DNA of 64,000 nt from positions 150,115,365-150,179,364 of the forward strand of contig CP136068.1 of NCBI GenBank assembly GCA_032622095.1, given 5' to 3'. This DNA is from Siphonodentalium dalli. Its lineage: Eukaryota > Mollusca > Scaphopoda > Gadilida > Siphonodentaliidae. Under the pieces are notes generated by a model, which had not been told where the DNA came from, did not search any database, and was given only the letters and a program-made list of their open reading frames with translations. Positions 44,991 through 55,714 of this stretch are shown piece by piece (position 1 is the first letter of the stretch; every line of letters begins with the position of its first letter). Position numbers and translations under genes: made by a program.

Positions 44991-45933
44991 ATACACCAAC
45001 ATTAACAGCCTGAGTTGTCCAACGGTGCACCTACAGCCAAATCAAGGCTTCTACATCGAACAACATATTAGGGAGAGCGGGCATGTTGGAACGTTATTTA
45101 CTTATTTGTGGAAAACACTCTTGTATGCACAAATAACTCCAAAAAATTCTGACTATTCTCGGAATGGTGCATGTAAGAGATATGCATAAAAATCGTGTTT
45201 TGGAGGTATCAAGTATTTTTTTCGATTTTCAGGTTTCATCAATGTTCAAGATAAAATTTCGGGACGTAAAGGGTGTAAATTGTGTCAGTTGATCCAGTTT
45301 AATTTCATTTCAGTCATAAATAAAAAAAATTACCGATTAATTGGTGTCTTTCCAAGATCGTGTATACCATAAGACCCCTTTTCCACGTTTGGGGCATGTT
45401 GGAACACCCCATTGGGTCCCCATAGTGCGACTTACGGGAAAACTCCATCAAAAGTATGCATTGAGCTATAGTATAACTAACCATTATGGCAAAAAATCAG
45501 ATGTAATTATGGATGAATGCATCTCAGTTGCTTTCAACCATGTCCTGAATATGATTTCAATATTTTTTCGTTGATGAATAATTATATGTCGATAGCACTA
45601 AAACCCTTCAAATTTTTGCCCCGCTACGTCCCTCCTGTATATGAAACGACGTTTTCATTGGATGCACGTGTTGCGTTTTCAAATGATGACGATTTCTCGA
45701 GCATACTTTATTTCCCGGAATCAGCTATTATGTTTTATACTAGCAATTTAATATAGTTCTTGGAATATATTAGTGGTTTTACCTCTATATACATTAATTT
45801 CATTTGTGTTCCTTACATGATCAGTGTTCTGACTTAACCCTGTCGATGTTCCAATTTGCCCCTGGTTTCAATCAACCCGGGGCATGTTGGAACGAATTTA
45901 TTTTCGACTTTTTAAAAAGCGAAATAGATCATA
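44991..45933. other. No gene recognised
   Basis: GGGGCATGTTGGAAC occurs three times (about 45078, 45391 and 45881) about 300-500 bases apart, an unexplained spaced repeat. No supported exon. Confidence 0.4.
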
Positions 45934-46311
45934 CTAGCTGGTGGGCCCGACTTCGTCCGGGCTGTTCCCCTCTGCTTTCCGGCGAAAGGTGCGATTTGAC
46001 CTTGAATTGACCATCTCGAAGGTCAAGGTCAGGTCGGGGTCACGATTTGACCCGTCCAAAACACTCCCCGTCCAAAAGAACACTAGGTATCAAATTTCGT
46101 CGAAATCCGTCGACAGGCGCGATTTGACCTTGAATTGACCGTTTGAAGGTCAAGGTCAGGTCAGGGTCACGATTTGACCCGGTCAAAACATTCCCCGGAC
46201 AAAACCACCCATATAGGTATCAAACTTCGTCGAAATCCGTCCGGCAGTTTTCCCGGCCATTGCTAACAAACAAACAAACAGACAGACAGAAGTCCCAAAA
46301 TATATAGTAGA
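45934..46311 (-). mobile_element. Helitron, minus orientation, short copy
   Basis: On the minus strand it begins A|TCTACTATATATTTTGGGAC and ends GAAGTCGGGCCCACCAGCTAG|T. The hairpin GCCCGGACGAAGTCGGGC sits seven bases before CTAG. It is 378 bp and shares the GGTCAAATCGTGACC repeats with the pair at 19507-21442. A CTGTCTGTCTGTTTGTTTG run follows its 5' end. Confidence 0.75.
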
Positions 46312-46534
46312 TATAGTGATATGCCATATTTAAAGTCTTTGATATACTTTATAATAATAGTAATATTGGCCTACAGATCTATACAGTCTGGGTTGCATGA
46401 TACAATTTTAAATAAAAGACTTACAATTTATCTTTTTGATTTATTTAATTTGTAGTTGACATCTTATCGCAAACCAAAATTCATTTTGGTAATATATTAA
46501 CGACAATAAACGAAATTGAAACTCCCAACTACAA

Positions 46535-46558
46535 CCCCCCCCCCCCCCCCCTCCCCCC
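46535..46558 (+). repeat. Poly-C run with one T
   Basis: Seventeen C, a T and six C on the + strand. Confidence 0.85.
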
Positions 46559-47011
46559 GAATATAGCACGTATTCATCTCGGACTCGTACTACACCTTTT
46601 AGTGTGTCCCAAAATTTTCACTATTTGAGTGCGCATGTCTGCACATTTTAGCGGAAGATAAACAACTTGAACTTTTAAACAATCCATGATTGTGTGTGGC
46701 ATAATTATTCCTAATAGTAATTATTATGTCTATACATTATTCAGGTTATTATCTAGACCTACCGGTACGAAACTTATTCACTGAACTAACCATATTAGCC
46801 TCTCATTGCCCTATTGCCGCCATTGACGAGTGACATCGTCATGATCGTGCGTCAGTCCGTCCATGCGTGCGTCCCGCTGTTCATGGATCATCCGTCCGAT
46901 GTCTGTTTAGGTCATAAGATACGGTTGACAAATAGTACTGACCAGTATGCTATGTGACTGTCAGAACACATGCACTTTGAACACATGTTCTCTTCACGGG
47001 GTCACTATGAA
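46559..47011. other. No gene recognised
   Basis: A degraded family G start (GACATCGTCATGATCG, GTCCGTCCATGCG) is visible near 46825-46900. Confidence 0.35.
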
Positions 47012-48018
47012 TACCGAACACAACCGAACATAACCGAACACAACCGAAAACAAGTCCAAATAAGGGTTAAAAGACGGAAATATATGAAATAAAGTTTATA
47101 ATGATGTGTGTGTATATGTAAGCTAGTGAAATGTGAAGTTTGATGCAATTTGGCCGATTAAAAGTTACGTTAATGAAAGTTTTATGTAATTTCACGCCGA
47201 GTCAGAGTCCGGCGTGATGGTGGCTAACTCTATGAATACCGAACACAAGTCAAAATAAGGCGTATATAAGGGAAATATATGAAATAAAGTTTATAAAGAT
47301 ATGTATGTATATGTAAGTTAGTGATATGTGAAGTTTGATGCAATTTGACCGATTAGAAGTTTAGTTATTGGTAGGTTTATGTACAATATTAGCTGTCGGC
47401 ACGTAAACCAGAGATCGGCAAGATGGCGACTAACTCTATGAATACCGAACACAAGTTCAAATAAGGCGTATATACGGGAAATATATGAAATAAAGTTTAT
47501 AATGATGTGTGTGTATATGTAAGCTAGTGATATGTGAAGTTTGATGCAATTTGGGCGATAAAAGTTATGTTATTGGCAGTTTTTATAATAATTTTACGCC
47601 GTGTGTTCGGCATGCATTCACCGTTAATAAATTAGCTTACAGGTAATCAGTTGGCTGGCTATCACCAAAACAGAATATTTTGGGTTTATATTGTCTTTGT
47701 TACACACATATACACACACATCATTATAAACTTTATTTCATATAGTTCCCTCATATACGCCTTATTTGAACTTGTGTTCGGTATTCATAGAGCTAGCCGC
47801 CATCACGCCAGACTCTGTCTTATGCGCAGACGGCGTAAAATTACATAAAACTTTCATTAACATAACTTTTAATCGACCAAATTCCATCAAACTTCACATA
47901 TCACTAGCTTACATATACACACACATTATTATAAACTTTATTTCATATATTTCCGTCTTTTAACCCTTATTTGGACTTGTTTTCGGTTGTGTTCGGCTAT
48001 GTTCGGCTGTGTCCGGTA
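47012..48018. mobile_element. Foldback-type element with terminal tandem repeats
   Basis: Ends TACCGAACACAACCGAACAT and ATGTTCGGCTGTGTCCGGTA are inverted. The left side has three direct repeats beginning CTATGAATACCGAACAC at about 47004, 47229 and 47435 (GAAATATATGAAATAAAGTT; AGTGATATGTGAAGTTTGAT). The right side (47695-48018) carries inverted copies of the same units. A GGTGGCTAACTC/AGATGGCGACTAACTC block is shared between units. No transposase. Confidence 0.65.
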
Positions 48019-48167
48019 TAGGATAGGATAGGATAATTTTATTTACAATATACACACATGGAAAGTACAATTACAAATAAATATAATATTGATAGACTAT
48101 ACATGTATATTGCTAGGGGTGATATAGTCATGACTGACTGTCTTCCTAGTGACCGCTCTTCACACGA

Positions 48168-48330
48168 TGCTTCGGAAATAAAAGAAAATCGCTGCCGATG
48201 CTGTTTGTCTCAGTTCGTTGCTTTATAATAGCCCCCGTTTTTAATGACTCGACTTCCGGACGCATTTCGTAAAATGGCGCGCCCACGGATAATAAAAAAT
48301 ACATCGTTTTCGTTTATATCTTCCATCGAT
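48168..48330 (+). repeat. 163-bp segment repeated inverted at 60110-60272
   Basis: Shared blocks include GGAAATAAAAGAAAATCGCT, GCTGTTTGTCTCAGTTCGT, CGGACGCATTTCGTAAAATG, GCGCCCACGG and ACATCGTTTTCGTTTA. Identity is high and there are no other copies in the window. The segment is richer in CpG than its surroundings and stands just upstream of the frame at 48364, so it may be a promoter or 5' UTR, or part of a transposon. Confidence 0.7.
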
Positions 48331-48363
48331 CAAAACAGGAATATTCACCTATGAGGCTATGTC

Positions 48364-48711
48364 ATGGCGTCACAAACCATGGTTAGCAGCATGAGTGTGT
48401 TAGGGCTAAAGTTTCTAAAATGTGTTTCGTTGGCAGTGATGCTGACGTCATATGACTACACGTGCGGAGCACCACTGTTTCCATCAGACCATTCCATGGT
48501 TAATCAGATGGTCATGCGACCGCAGCTGGAATGCTGTACCGGTATACCCATTGAACAACAATATTATGCATCTGGCTTGAGTGATGCAGACCGTTGCGTG
48601 CAGTGTGGAGAGCTGGGCGGTGAAATAAAAAGCTCACTAAGAGCACGTTATAAAACAGTTACCCCAATTTGTAAGCCTTGTATCGAAGCCGGACTTACTG
48701 GTTCCAAGTAA
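48364..48711 (+). CDS. Open frame with CxxC pairs, unknown product
   Basis: A 115-codon frame starts at ATG 48364 with a stop five codons upstream. The C-terminal half holds DRCVQCGELGG and PICKPCIEAGL, two CxxC pairs 25 residues apart as in a zinc-binding knuckle. The N-terminal half is not recognised. The frame ends 49 bases before a hAT insertion. It may be an exon of a host gene or a piece of a transposon-encoded zinc-finger protein. The associated 48168-48330 segment is repeated at 60.1 kb without this frame. Confidence 0.35.
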   Translation: MASQTMVSSMSVLGLKFLKCVSLAVMLTSYDYTCGAPLFPSDHSMVNQMVMRPQLECCTGIPIEQQYYASGLSDADRCVQCGELGGEIKSSLRARYKTVTPICKPCIEAGLTGSK

Positions 48712-48767
48712 TTTTTTAAAAGAACAGTCAAGAAATATAATATTTTTTTTATAGTACATCATTCATC

Positions 48768-50288
48768 TAGTGCTGGGATGGTTGTCCGGATAACAGGTTA
48801 CGGTTCGGTTACGCGTGTCAACCGGTTGGAGGAGGCCACAACCGGATAACCGTAATATTGATAACGATTGTACTATCATCGTAGTACTCCGTGTCAATGT
48901 TGCCGAAAACATTTACAGAAGTTTAAGTAACGAGCGTAAGTAATAAGAAGCCGCTTAGAAGCGATTTGGACAGTTGATTGTTTATTCATATACCCCACAA
49001 CACATGCCTGTTTGATCACCAGCGGCTTTTCTAGACATGAAACCAACAACTCTGTGAATCACTTGCTACACATTCAATGCCAATTTCCTTTGGCGGCATT
49101 ACATGACGTTCCGGCCACACGCGCACCGCGGCATACATCAAAGCAATCAAGTCTAGACTTTTACTACGTCGTCAATATTATGTCTGTTTTCTTGAAACTC
49201 CCTCCCCCCTTTGTCATTACCATTAGTTCGTCTCAAAGCGATGACAGAAGACATACAAAAACGGAAAGTGAACGTTGATAACTCAAACATTTTCTATCCG
49301 ATCGGAACCAAATTTTGTATATGGGTTTCTCAGGCCAAAATACAGATCGAGTTTATATATGGGTTTGATCCGAGTTTTTTTAAACAGAGTTATGGCCCTT
49401 TTTCGACTTAGAATTCACACATTCTGCCATAATCCACGCGGGCGCCTAATCGATCCAACGATTTCGTTGGATCGATTAGGGACGTCGCGAGAGGCCGAGA
49501 CGGCGAGGGGACATTTAATTCTAATTGAAGATGACGAAGAAAAAAAAGAAGAAATGGGCGATATGCAAGGCCTGCCGAACGCGATTCGTTTATTCTGGAT
49601 CAACATCCAATATGAAGTCGCACATCCAGAAAAAACACAGGCCTACTGGGAGTGGGAAATCAGAGTGTATCTAGTGATGTGTTCGATAACTTTATTTCCT
49701 AAACACTGGCTGGGGCTTGCGTAATAATGAATCAGGACGATTTAATTTTGTTTGAATATGTTTATTAAATAATTGAAGTAACATCGTGTAGCCATTGTGA
49801 TTAATACATTCCTGCCTATACCCAAACACTAGTAAACATTACTAAACAACAGTATACCTACCTTCAGTACCTTGTTTGGGCTAATCGTGCCCGGGATATA
49901 CACAAGGGAGGAACTATATTTCGTCGCTGAAGGTTTTGTAAGCAAGCGTTGTTTATGCGGTGCGGAACTCCCGTAAACATCGATATACTAGCGCACCACT
50001 AATATATATTATATTTTAGATTGTTTGGGCTCAAAACTGAATTAATTTATACACATTTACAACTATTTGATCGCTGTAACGGAACGCACTGTACGACCAA
50101 AACATCGTTTGTGATCGCATGTATATATCAACGTTTCCGGGACGCGTAATAAACACTTGTTTTGCCGATATAGTGACCAGTGTATTCCATCTCGTACTTA
50201 GGGTAATGCTGGTCGCGGTTAACCGGTTATGGTTAGGTTAATGCCCGTGGTTAACCTGTTAGGAAAAACCCCAACCGTCCCAGCACTA
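48768..50288. mobile_element. hAT element, 1.5 kb, perfect 8-bp target duplication
   Basis: Ends TAGTGCTGGGATGGTTG and CAACCGTCCCAGCACTA are inverted repeats. CATTCATC lies directly outside both (48760-48767 and 50289-50296). Subterminal AACCGGTTA and CCGGATAACCG motifs are typical of hAT ends. No transposase is recognised, so it is non-autonomous. It carries a family G fragment (about 49275-49440) and a 150-codon frame. Confidence 0.8.
49275..49724 (+). other. Open frame inside the hAT element
   Basis: The first third is translated family G repeat. After a 16-base perfect palindrome (CTAATCGATCCAACGA and its mirror, 49446-49479) the frame turns acidic (IEDDEEKKEEMGDMQG) and then reads AIRLFWINIQYEVAH to HWLGLA. 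The last 100 residues could be captured coding sequence, but no family is recognised. Confidence 0.25.
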
Positions 50289-50335
50289 CATTCATCACAG
50301 TGTTCAGTACATATTCCCATATCTGATTCCTAGAT

Positions 50336-50530
50336 ATGGACTTTGTTTTTCTTGGACCATTAATCTCTATAAAGTTCACATTTTGTATTTCTAACATAAT
50401 CCACCACGCATTAAACTCTTATAATGTTGCATCAATGGGCATGGTTGCTGTGATTACTAATATACATGAACAGAATCCATTATTTGGACTCTACCAAATT
50501 TTGGACAAATTGGGTCCACAAAGACCTTAA
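50336..50530 (+). CDS. Open frame, unknown product
   Basis: An acceptor-like GATTCCTAG stands just before the ATG, and the 64-codon frame reads MDFVFLGPLIS to LDKLGPQRP. The hAT element separates it from the frame at 48364; the two might once have been part of one locus. No family recognised. Confidence 0.2.
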   Translation: MDFVFLGPLISIKFTFCISNIIHHALNSYNVASMGMVAVITNIHEQNPLFGLYQILDKLGPQRP

Positions 50531-50784
50531 TTGTGAAAAAAATTCAAACTCCGTTAATTTGGCGTCAGGAATGATTTTATCACTGCAGAGTTGTAGGTGA
50601 GTGTGTTATTTATAGGAAACAGGCGACATATGCCCGGTGTTTTGTGTTTAGTGCATTTATTTTAGATATGTTTGTCGCCAAATTGTCGGGCTATTTGGTA
50701 ATGCCTAAATTACTATTAATAGGCATTTATATTGGTATACCGATTTATAAATTCGATTAAAACCTTAATTTTGGGACTTTATGT

Positions 50785-51303
50785 CCAGTAGATCATGCCA
50801 TGAATCTCTATTCTGGCTAACGCTCGAAGAGATCATATTCCACCAGTACAAAACATTGAAACCGTTTGAAGTTTTGACAGGGAACCTTATGAAGTTGAAA
50901 AAATAACATTGGGGAATATATTTCTTAGTTATTATTTGTTCCTGTATAATGTACTTCTGTGCAGGTGAAGATCCTAACTCAAAATTTCTTAATCTAATTG
51001 ACTTTTTGAGCGATTTTGCTTTGCGTTGCTTACAATTATGGAATTTATCCTTGGTAATTAATTCAATATTTATTGCGATATCAGCTCAGAAAAGTCACAC
51101 AAAAGCATGCAATTTCGATTTGGACCTTCATCTACAGTAAAGTACATTATTAAGGAACAGATAGTAATGCAGAAATATATTCCCTGCGTTATTTTCTCGG
51201 CTTTATAAGGTTCCCTTTCAAAACTTCAAAAAGTTCCAAGGTTTTGTACTGGCGGAATATTATCTCTACGGGCGTTAGACTGAGTAGAGATTCATGGCAT
51301 GTC
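50785..51303. repeat. Inverted repeat with arms of about 170 bases
   Basis: 50785-50955 (ATGCCATGAATCTCTATTC, TATTCCACCAGTACAAAAC, GGGAACCTTATGAAGTTG) pairs with 51136-51303 at about 80% by eye. The 180-base centre holds a short frame (50949-51137) with no known match. It looks like an old foldback-type MITE. Confidence 0.55.
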
Positions 51304-52579
51304 CAGCAACTGTGATATTACTTTTACGACATACATCTAACAGGCATGTCTAAAGATTTACACCACAAAGTCACAAACTTTGCAAAACGTATAAGAAATG
51401 CTAAACTCAGGGTGGGTGGGCTTGATGGAGGCAGATGGCACTCACAAAAAGTCAGCCCAAAAAAATCACCTGTCTTATTTAATCCCAGATATTGCAGAGA
51501 GTAACAACAATTCTGATGTCGACAGAGAGGCAGTGTAGCAAAAGTGGTACGGAGGAGGTCAAGTGACCAATTTTGAATGGTGATTTCCATGCAAATCTCC
51601 ACAGCAAAAGTTGTATATGAAGCTGTTGTCTGGGAACTAAATTAGCGATATCATTAAACAGACATAACATTTAACTGGCTGGCTTGGTAGATTGCAAATT
51701 TTTGCTATAAATTTATTTTTTATAATTTTTTTTCTGGAATTACATCACTTGACCTAGTTTTGAAAAATCAATATAAAATTCAAAAATGAAACAACAATTT
51801 TCGAATGGAACAAATTCCAAGCCGACCCACCTGGTAAATATGTATTGTTTTCAATACTGAACAAAATCTAAGTGCTGGATTGAGCCATCGCTATGACTCC
51901 ATAAACAAAAACTTACTAACAAACGCAAGTAAAATGTGCCAGTGAAGCAAGCTAGTATTATTAATATACCCGGTATATCAAAGTAACAATAAATATCTAA
52001 GCGACACCAGAAATTATATTTAATGTTGCTAAGACAGTTATCACATTTGAAGTATCTGTCATCGCAGCATACATAATATTTCGTCCTGTGTCTCAGTTGT
52101 CAACAAAGCCGAACCACCAATTAATCCCTCGCTCGCCATTCATATTCGACTGATTATTCTATTGTCTTATAATTGCTGGTCACAACACACGAATATCATA
52201 AATACGCGGTGTACATTGTCGCCAGTAATGTTCATACAAAGGGGATTAACTGTAAAAACAATTTTATAATTACCTTTTGCGGTTGATTGACAGTTTGATG
52301 GCAGTTTGATATATACAAAAAGGTATTACTGTTTTGTGAAAACTAAAGACTGACCGTTTGATAGATTTGTTGATCGGGATTCATTTTTCATTGTCTCAAA
52401 ACGTGTAACGGATAATCCACCTTCAATGATGTTTTATGACTAGATAGTTCACATCACATAATTTAAAAACCCACTTGCCAAAATTTTTGCCACAGCACGA
52501 ACCCTGGTTACAGCCCTATATCAATCCCATTCATTTTGAAGGCAGGAGAAGCATGACAAAGAATAATCCTGCTGCTGTG
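51304..52579. other. No gene recognised
   Basis: AT-rich sequence. The segment CCCATTCATTTTGAAGGCAG to AATAATCCTG at 52526-52570 recurs at 53087-53131 beyond the family E element. Confidence 0.4.
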
Positions 52580-53071
52580 CAAGCCTGCAAATAGTGTGTA
52601 TGTCATTTGCATAATGAGGTCCCCAGTGGGTGAATTTAGTGACGCAGTCCTGCATAGCGGGCTTGCAACCCCAAATTCACCCTCTTGGAACCTCATTCTA
52701 CTTAGGCCTCAACTGCTATGGGAGACCTAATTGTAGGATAAGATTGAAGTTCCCCATTTGACGTTTGTAATATTCACCCATTAGTCATCTTGATTATGCA
52801 TTTTATCTTCTGCAAATTAGGGGAAATAGAAACTTCCCAGAAGAGAAACAGTAACTCCGAAAGGAGGTCTCCAGAACCTGCAGATAGATAGTAACTAAAA
52901 ACAATGTTAATTTTGAGGATATAGATAATTCTCAGAAGATGAGGCATAAGCAGAATGAGGTCCCCAGAGGGTGAATTTGGTGATGCTAGCCAGCTGTGCG
53001 GAACAGCATCATTAAATTCACCCTATGGGGACCTCATTCTGCAAATGACAGACACACTATTTCCAGGCTTG
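52580..53071. mobile_element. Family E MITE between two copies of its flank
   Basis: Ends CAAGCCTGCAAATAGTGTG and CACTATTTCCAGGCTTG. An extra 50-base piece (GGAGGTCTCCAGAACC) interrupts the spacer. Both sides carry a diverged 45-base copy of the same flank instead of a simple 8-bp duplication. Confidence 0.6.
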
Positions 53072-53115
53072 CTCCCTAACAATCCCATTCATTTTTGAAG
53101 GCAGAAGTAGTATGA

Positions 53116-53391
53116 CAAAAGAATAATCCTGATGCTGATTGTACTGGAATGTACTTTGGTGAGATAAGTTCAGAACAAGGAAGAATCATCGAATGTCAAC
53201 TATGGAGATCAACACAGATGATGGCGAACCTGTCAGCAGAAGTACATGTTCTCAAACATTCTATTCAACCAGATGTAAAGCCACACAAACTGATTTTACG
53301 TGAGTATGGAAGGAATGATGTAGGACTCGCAATATACACTGTCACTGACAGGTCATCAGGCCTTTATATTCCTCCAATTCAAGTCGGTTAA
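53116..53391 (+). CDS. Exon-like open frame, unknown product
   Basis: The frame is open from a TGA at 53113 to TAA at 53389 and reads CTGMYFGEISSEQGRI, then QLWRSTQMMANLSAEVH, PHKLILREYGRND, and ends YIPPIQVG. The even amino-acid use suggests real coding sequence. The stop TAA coincides with the TTAA target of the family B element at 53388, but the stop already existed in the target. It lies 1.5 kb upstream of the exon at 54938; whether they belong together is unknown. Confidence 0.3.
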   Translation, partial: QKNNPDADCTGMYFGEISSEQGRIIECQLWRSTQMMANLSAEVHVLKHSIQPDVKPHKLILREYGRNDVGLAIYTVTDRSSGLYIPPIQVG

Positions 53392-53811
53392 CCCTTTACC
53401 CAACAGAAGGGCCATGTGCCAATGCATTCTCTTATATATGCGAGTCGACCATAGGTCGCCTCGCATATATAAGAGAATGCATTGGCTTAACACTTTAAAA
53501 ATTATAAAATTGTTAAAGAATGTAAGACAAAATGGTAAAAAGTGTTAAAAAAGTTTTTTTTTAGGCCAATGCATTCTCTTATATATGCGAGGCGACCTAT
53601 GGTCGACATATGCGAGGCGACCTATGGTCGACTCGCAGATATAAGAGAATGCATTGGCACAGGGCATAACTGTAACTATCACAATGTGGTCAAGGAGCCG
53701 GTTCCAATGATACCCATATTTGTATGGTTCTATTGAGACAGACCGAAGATATTTTAGGCTGTTGAAGCTTTATTTGGCCGGTTTTGGCCGGTTTGTTGGG
53801 TAAAGGGTTAA
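53388..53811. mobile_element. Family B MITE with a partial hairpin duplication
   Basis: TTAA at both ends and 18-base perfect TIRs. The right hairpin contains a 26-base tandem duplication (ATATGCGAGGCGACCTATGG repeated at about 53580-53630), so the stem cannot pair perfectly. Confidence 0.75.
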
Positions 53812-54058
53812 TGCTATGGTAGCTGCGCCCAAAAATACTAAAAATGTGCACGAAATAAGCATGAAAATGCTATTTTTATAATCCCATCCAAAAGATATAT
53901 ATATATATATCTATATCTCAACCATGAGTTATTGTAACTTTATGAAATTTGGTGTGCAGGTTTGACATCAGGAGTGCTATCAAAACAGGGTTCATTGACA
54001 TTGTTCACAATTTTCGTTCGAGAGTTATCCCTCTATGTTTATCTTAAAATGTTTATGA

Positions 54059-54513
54059 CAAGCCTGAGTTTAGTGTGCCTGTGATTTGCTGAATGAGGTC
54101 CCCAGAGGGTGAATTTAGTGACGCTATCCCACATAGTGGGCTAGCATCACTAAATTCACCCTCTATGGACCTCATTCTGCTTAGGCCTCATGTTCTCTGG
54201 AAACTTTCTTTATAATCAAATTTCTATAGAAACTTCTTCACATAGATTCTATTTCTTGTTTAGTCTCTCTATATCCCCAAATTGGCAGACGGCACATTGC
54301 ATAATTGAGGTTCCCAACGGGTGTACATCACAATATTCATCATTTGGGAACTTTAATTTGAGTCTATGTCTCCCATAGCAGATAAGGCCATGCAGAATGA
54401 GGTCCCCAGAGGGTGGATTTGGTGATGCTATCCCGCTATGCGGGATAGCGTCACTAAATTCACCCTCTGGGGACCTCATTCTGCAAATGGCAGGCACACT
54501 AAACTCAGGCTTG
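54059..54513. mobile_element. Family E MITE, complete
   Basis: Ends CAAGCCTGAGTTTAGTGTG and CACACTAAACTCAGGCTTG are perfect inverted repeats. No 8-bp duplication is evident here. Confidence 0.7.
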
Positions 54514-54662
54514 ATTGATAAGTAGTTCCCTTAGGAAATGTTCAAATAAGTTTTAAAAATTTGCCTCATTTATTGAACTTTACATGTAAATGTTATTTGA
54601 ACATTTCCCACTCTTGACCAATGATTAAACTCAAACGTGAGAATCCATTTAGTAAAGAAAGG

Positions 54663-54899
54663 GTTAACCATGTCATGACTAGAGTTTCATGAAATATTGC
54701 AAAAACCCTGTGCCAATGCATTCCCTTATATATGTGTGTCTCGGATATTTAAAGAATACATTGGCCTGACAATATTTACCTTGACCTTGTAAGCCAGTGC
54801 ATTCTCTTATATATGCGAGGCTCCCTTTGCCTCGCATATATAAGAGTATGCACAGGCACAGTGTCTTTAATGCTGCACCAGCGCATCTCCCGTCATGAA
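54663..54899. mobile_element. Family C MITE, right end worn
   Basis: TTAACCATGTCATGACTAGAG begins the left end. The first hairpin is largely lost (TATATGTGTGTCTCGG), the second is intact (CGAGGCTCCCTTTGCCTCG). It ends CCGTCATGAAA without a clear TTAA. Confidence 0.55.
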
Positions 54900-54937
54900 A
54901 CTGATGGAAGTGTTAACATTGTCACTTATTACAACAG

Positions 54938-55076
54938 GAAATACGATGAGGCTTGTGTTCAAAAATACATGAGGAAATATGATGAGGCTTGTGTTCAAAA
55001 ATACATGGGGCCTGATGACTCGAAAAAGAATGGTGACAAAAGAAATGTGGAGAAAGAAGTTAGGTCCATTGCAGAG
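54938..55076 (+). CDS. Candidate internal exon with a 12-residue tandem duplication
   Basis: The acceptor TATTACAACAG ends at 54937 and the donor GAG|GTATGT begins at 55077. After one base the frame reads KYDEACVQKYMR, KYDEACVQKYMG, then PDDSKKNGDKRNVEKEVRSI and AE. The first two units are an exact 36-base duplication with two differences. It leaves in phase 0, the phase in which the Myb-like exon at 62144 begins. Rich in Lys, Asp and Glu; no family recognised. The donor itself is repeated twice in the next 50 bases. Confidence 0.45.
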
Positions 55077-55256
55077 GTATGTCCTATTATAATCCGGAGG
55101 TATGTTCTATTATCATACCAGAGGTATGTTCTATTTTCATCATCATCTTTATTTGGGAATGAGTCTGTTTGACTCTTAGTCCCCGTTAGTAATATTATTT
55201 ATTTACAATTTTGACATTACAATAAATTGAGTAATGCTGCATACACTGGAGTGCAC

Positions 55257-55603
55257 TACCGCTATACTTAAAGTAATTGACCACCAATAATGTGGTGTCA
55301 CCCCGTTAATATGGCGGTACTATACCGCGGTATCCTCCAATACCGCGGTACTGATACCGCTTGTTAACGCGAACAAGTATGTGTGAGTAAATACCTCCCC
55401 TAAAAGAGTTCCATGAAAATCACCGCGGTATTCAACAAAATTAATGCGGTGCCCGCTAAAAGACCACGGTATCATTATCGCCCAATACCGTAACTCCACG
55501 CCATGACCGTCTCGATACCGCTACCGTTTATTACCGGTATCACCGCGGTCATGACCGGGGTATCACCCCATTTTTCTGGTCAATTACTTTGAGAATAGCG
55601 GTA
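55257..55603. mobile_element. MITE rich in TACCGCGGTA palindromes
   Basis: Ends TACCGCTATACTTAAAGTAA and TTACTTTGAGAATAGCGGTA are inverted and extend to GTAATTGACCA/TGGTCAATTAC. The interior is packed with CCGCGG and TACCGCGGTA motifs plus ACCGCTACCG variants. This makes a GC-rich island in AT-rich DNA. Confidence 0.6.
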
Positions 55604-55714
55604 TATCAAAGTATTAATGTTCCACTATCCGATTACCATACAAGTGGAAATTCCTAGAAGGGTAATCTGTGCGGAGTTCATAGAACTGTTCCATTTGCAT
55701 TTTTGTGAGATCTA

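Noticed and set aside
44926-45189. 87-codon frame as a separate gene
   Set aside because: Its start overlaps the frameshifted end of the dead retrotransposon, whose NSFFVKTIIEWN motif is in another frame.
49275-49724. 150-codon frame as a real gene
   Set aside because: Its first third is translated family G repeat and it lies inside a hAT element; kept only as an open frame.
53388-53391. Family B insertion as the cause of the stop codon in the upstream frame
   Set aside because: The TTAA target already contains the TAA in that frame, so the stop predates the insertion.
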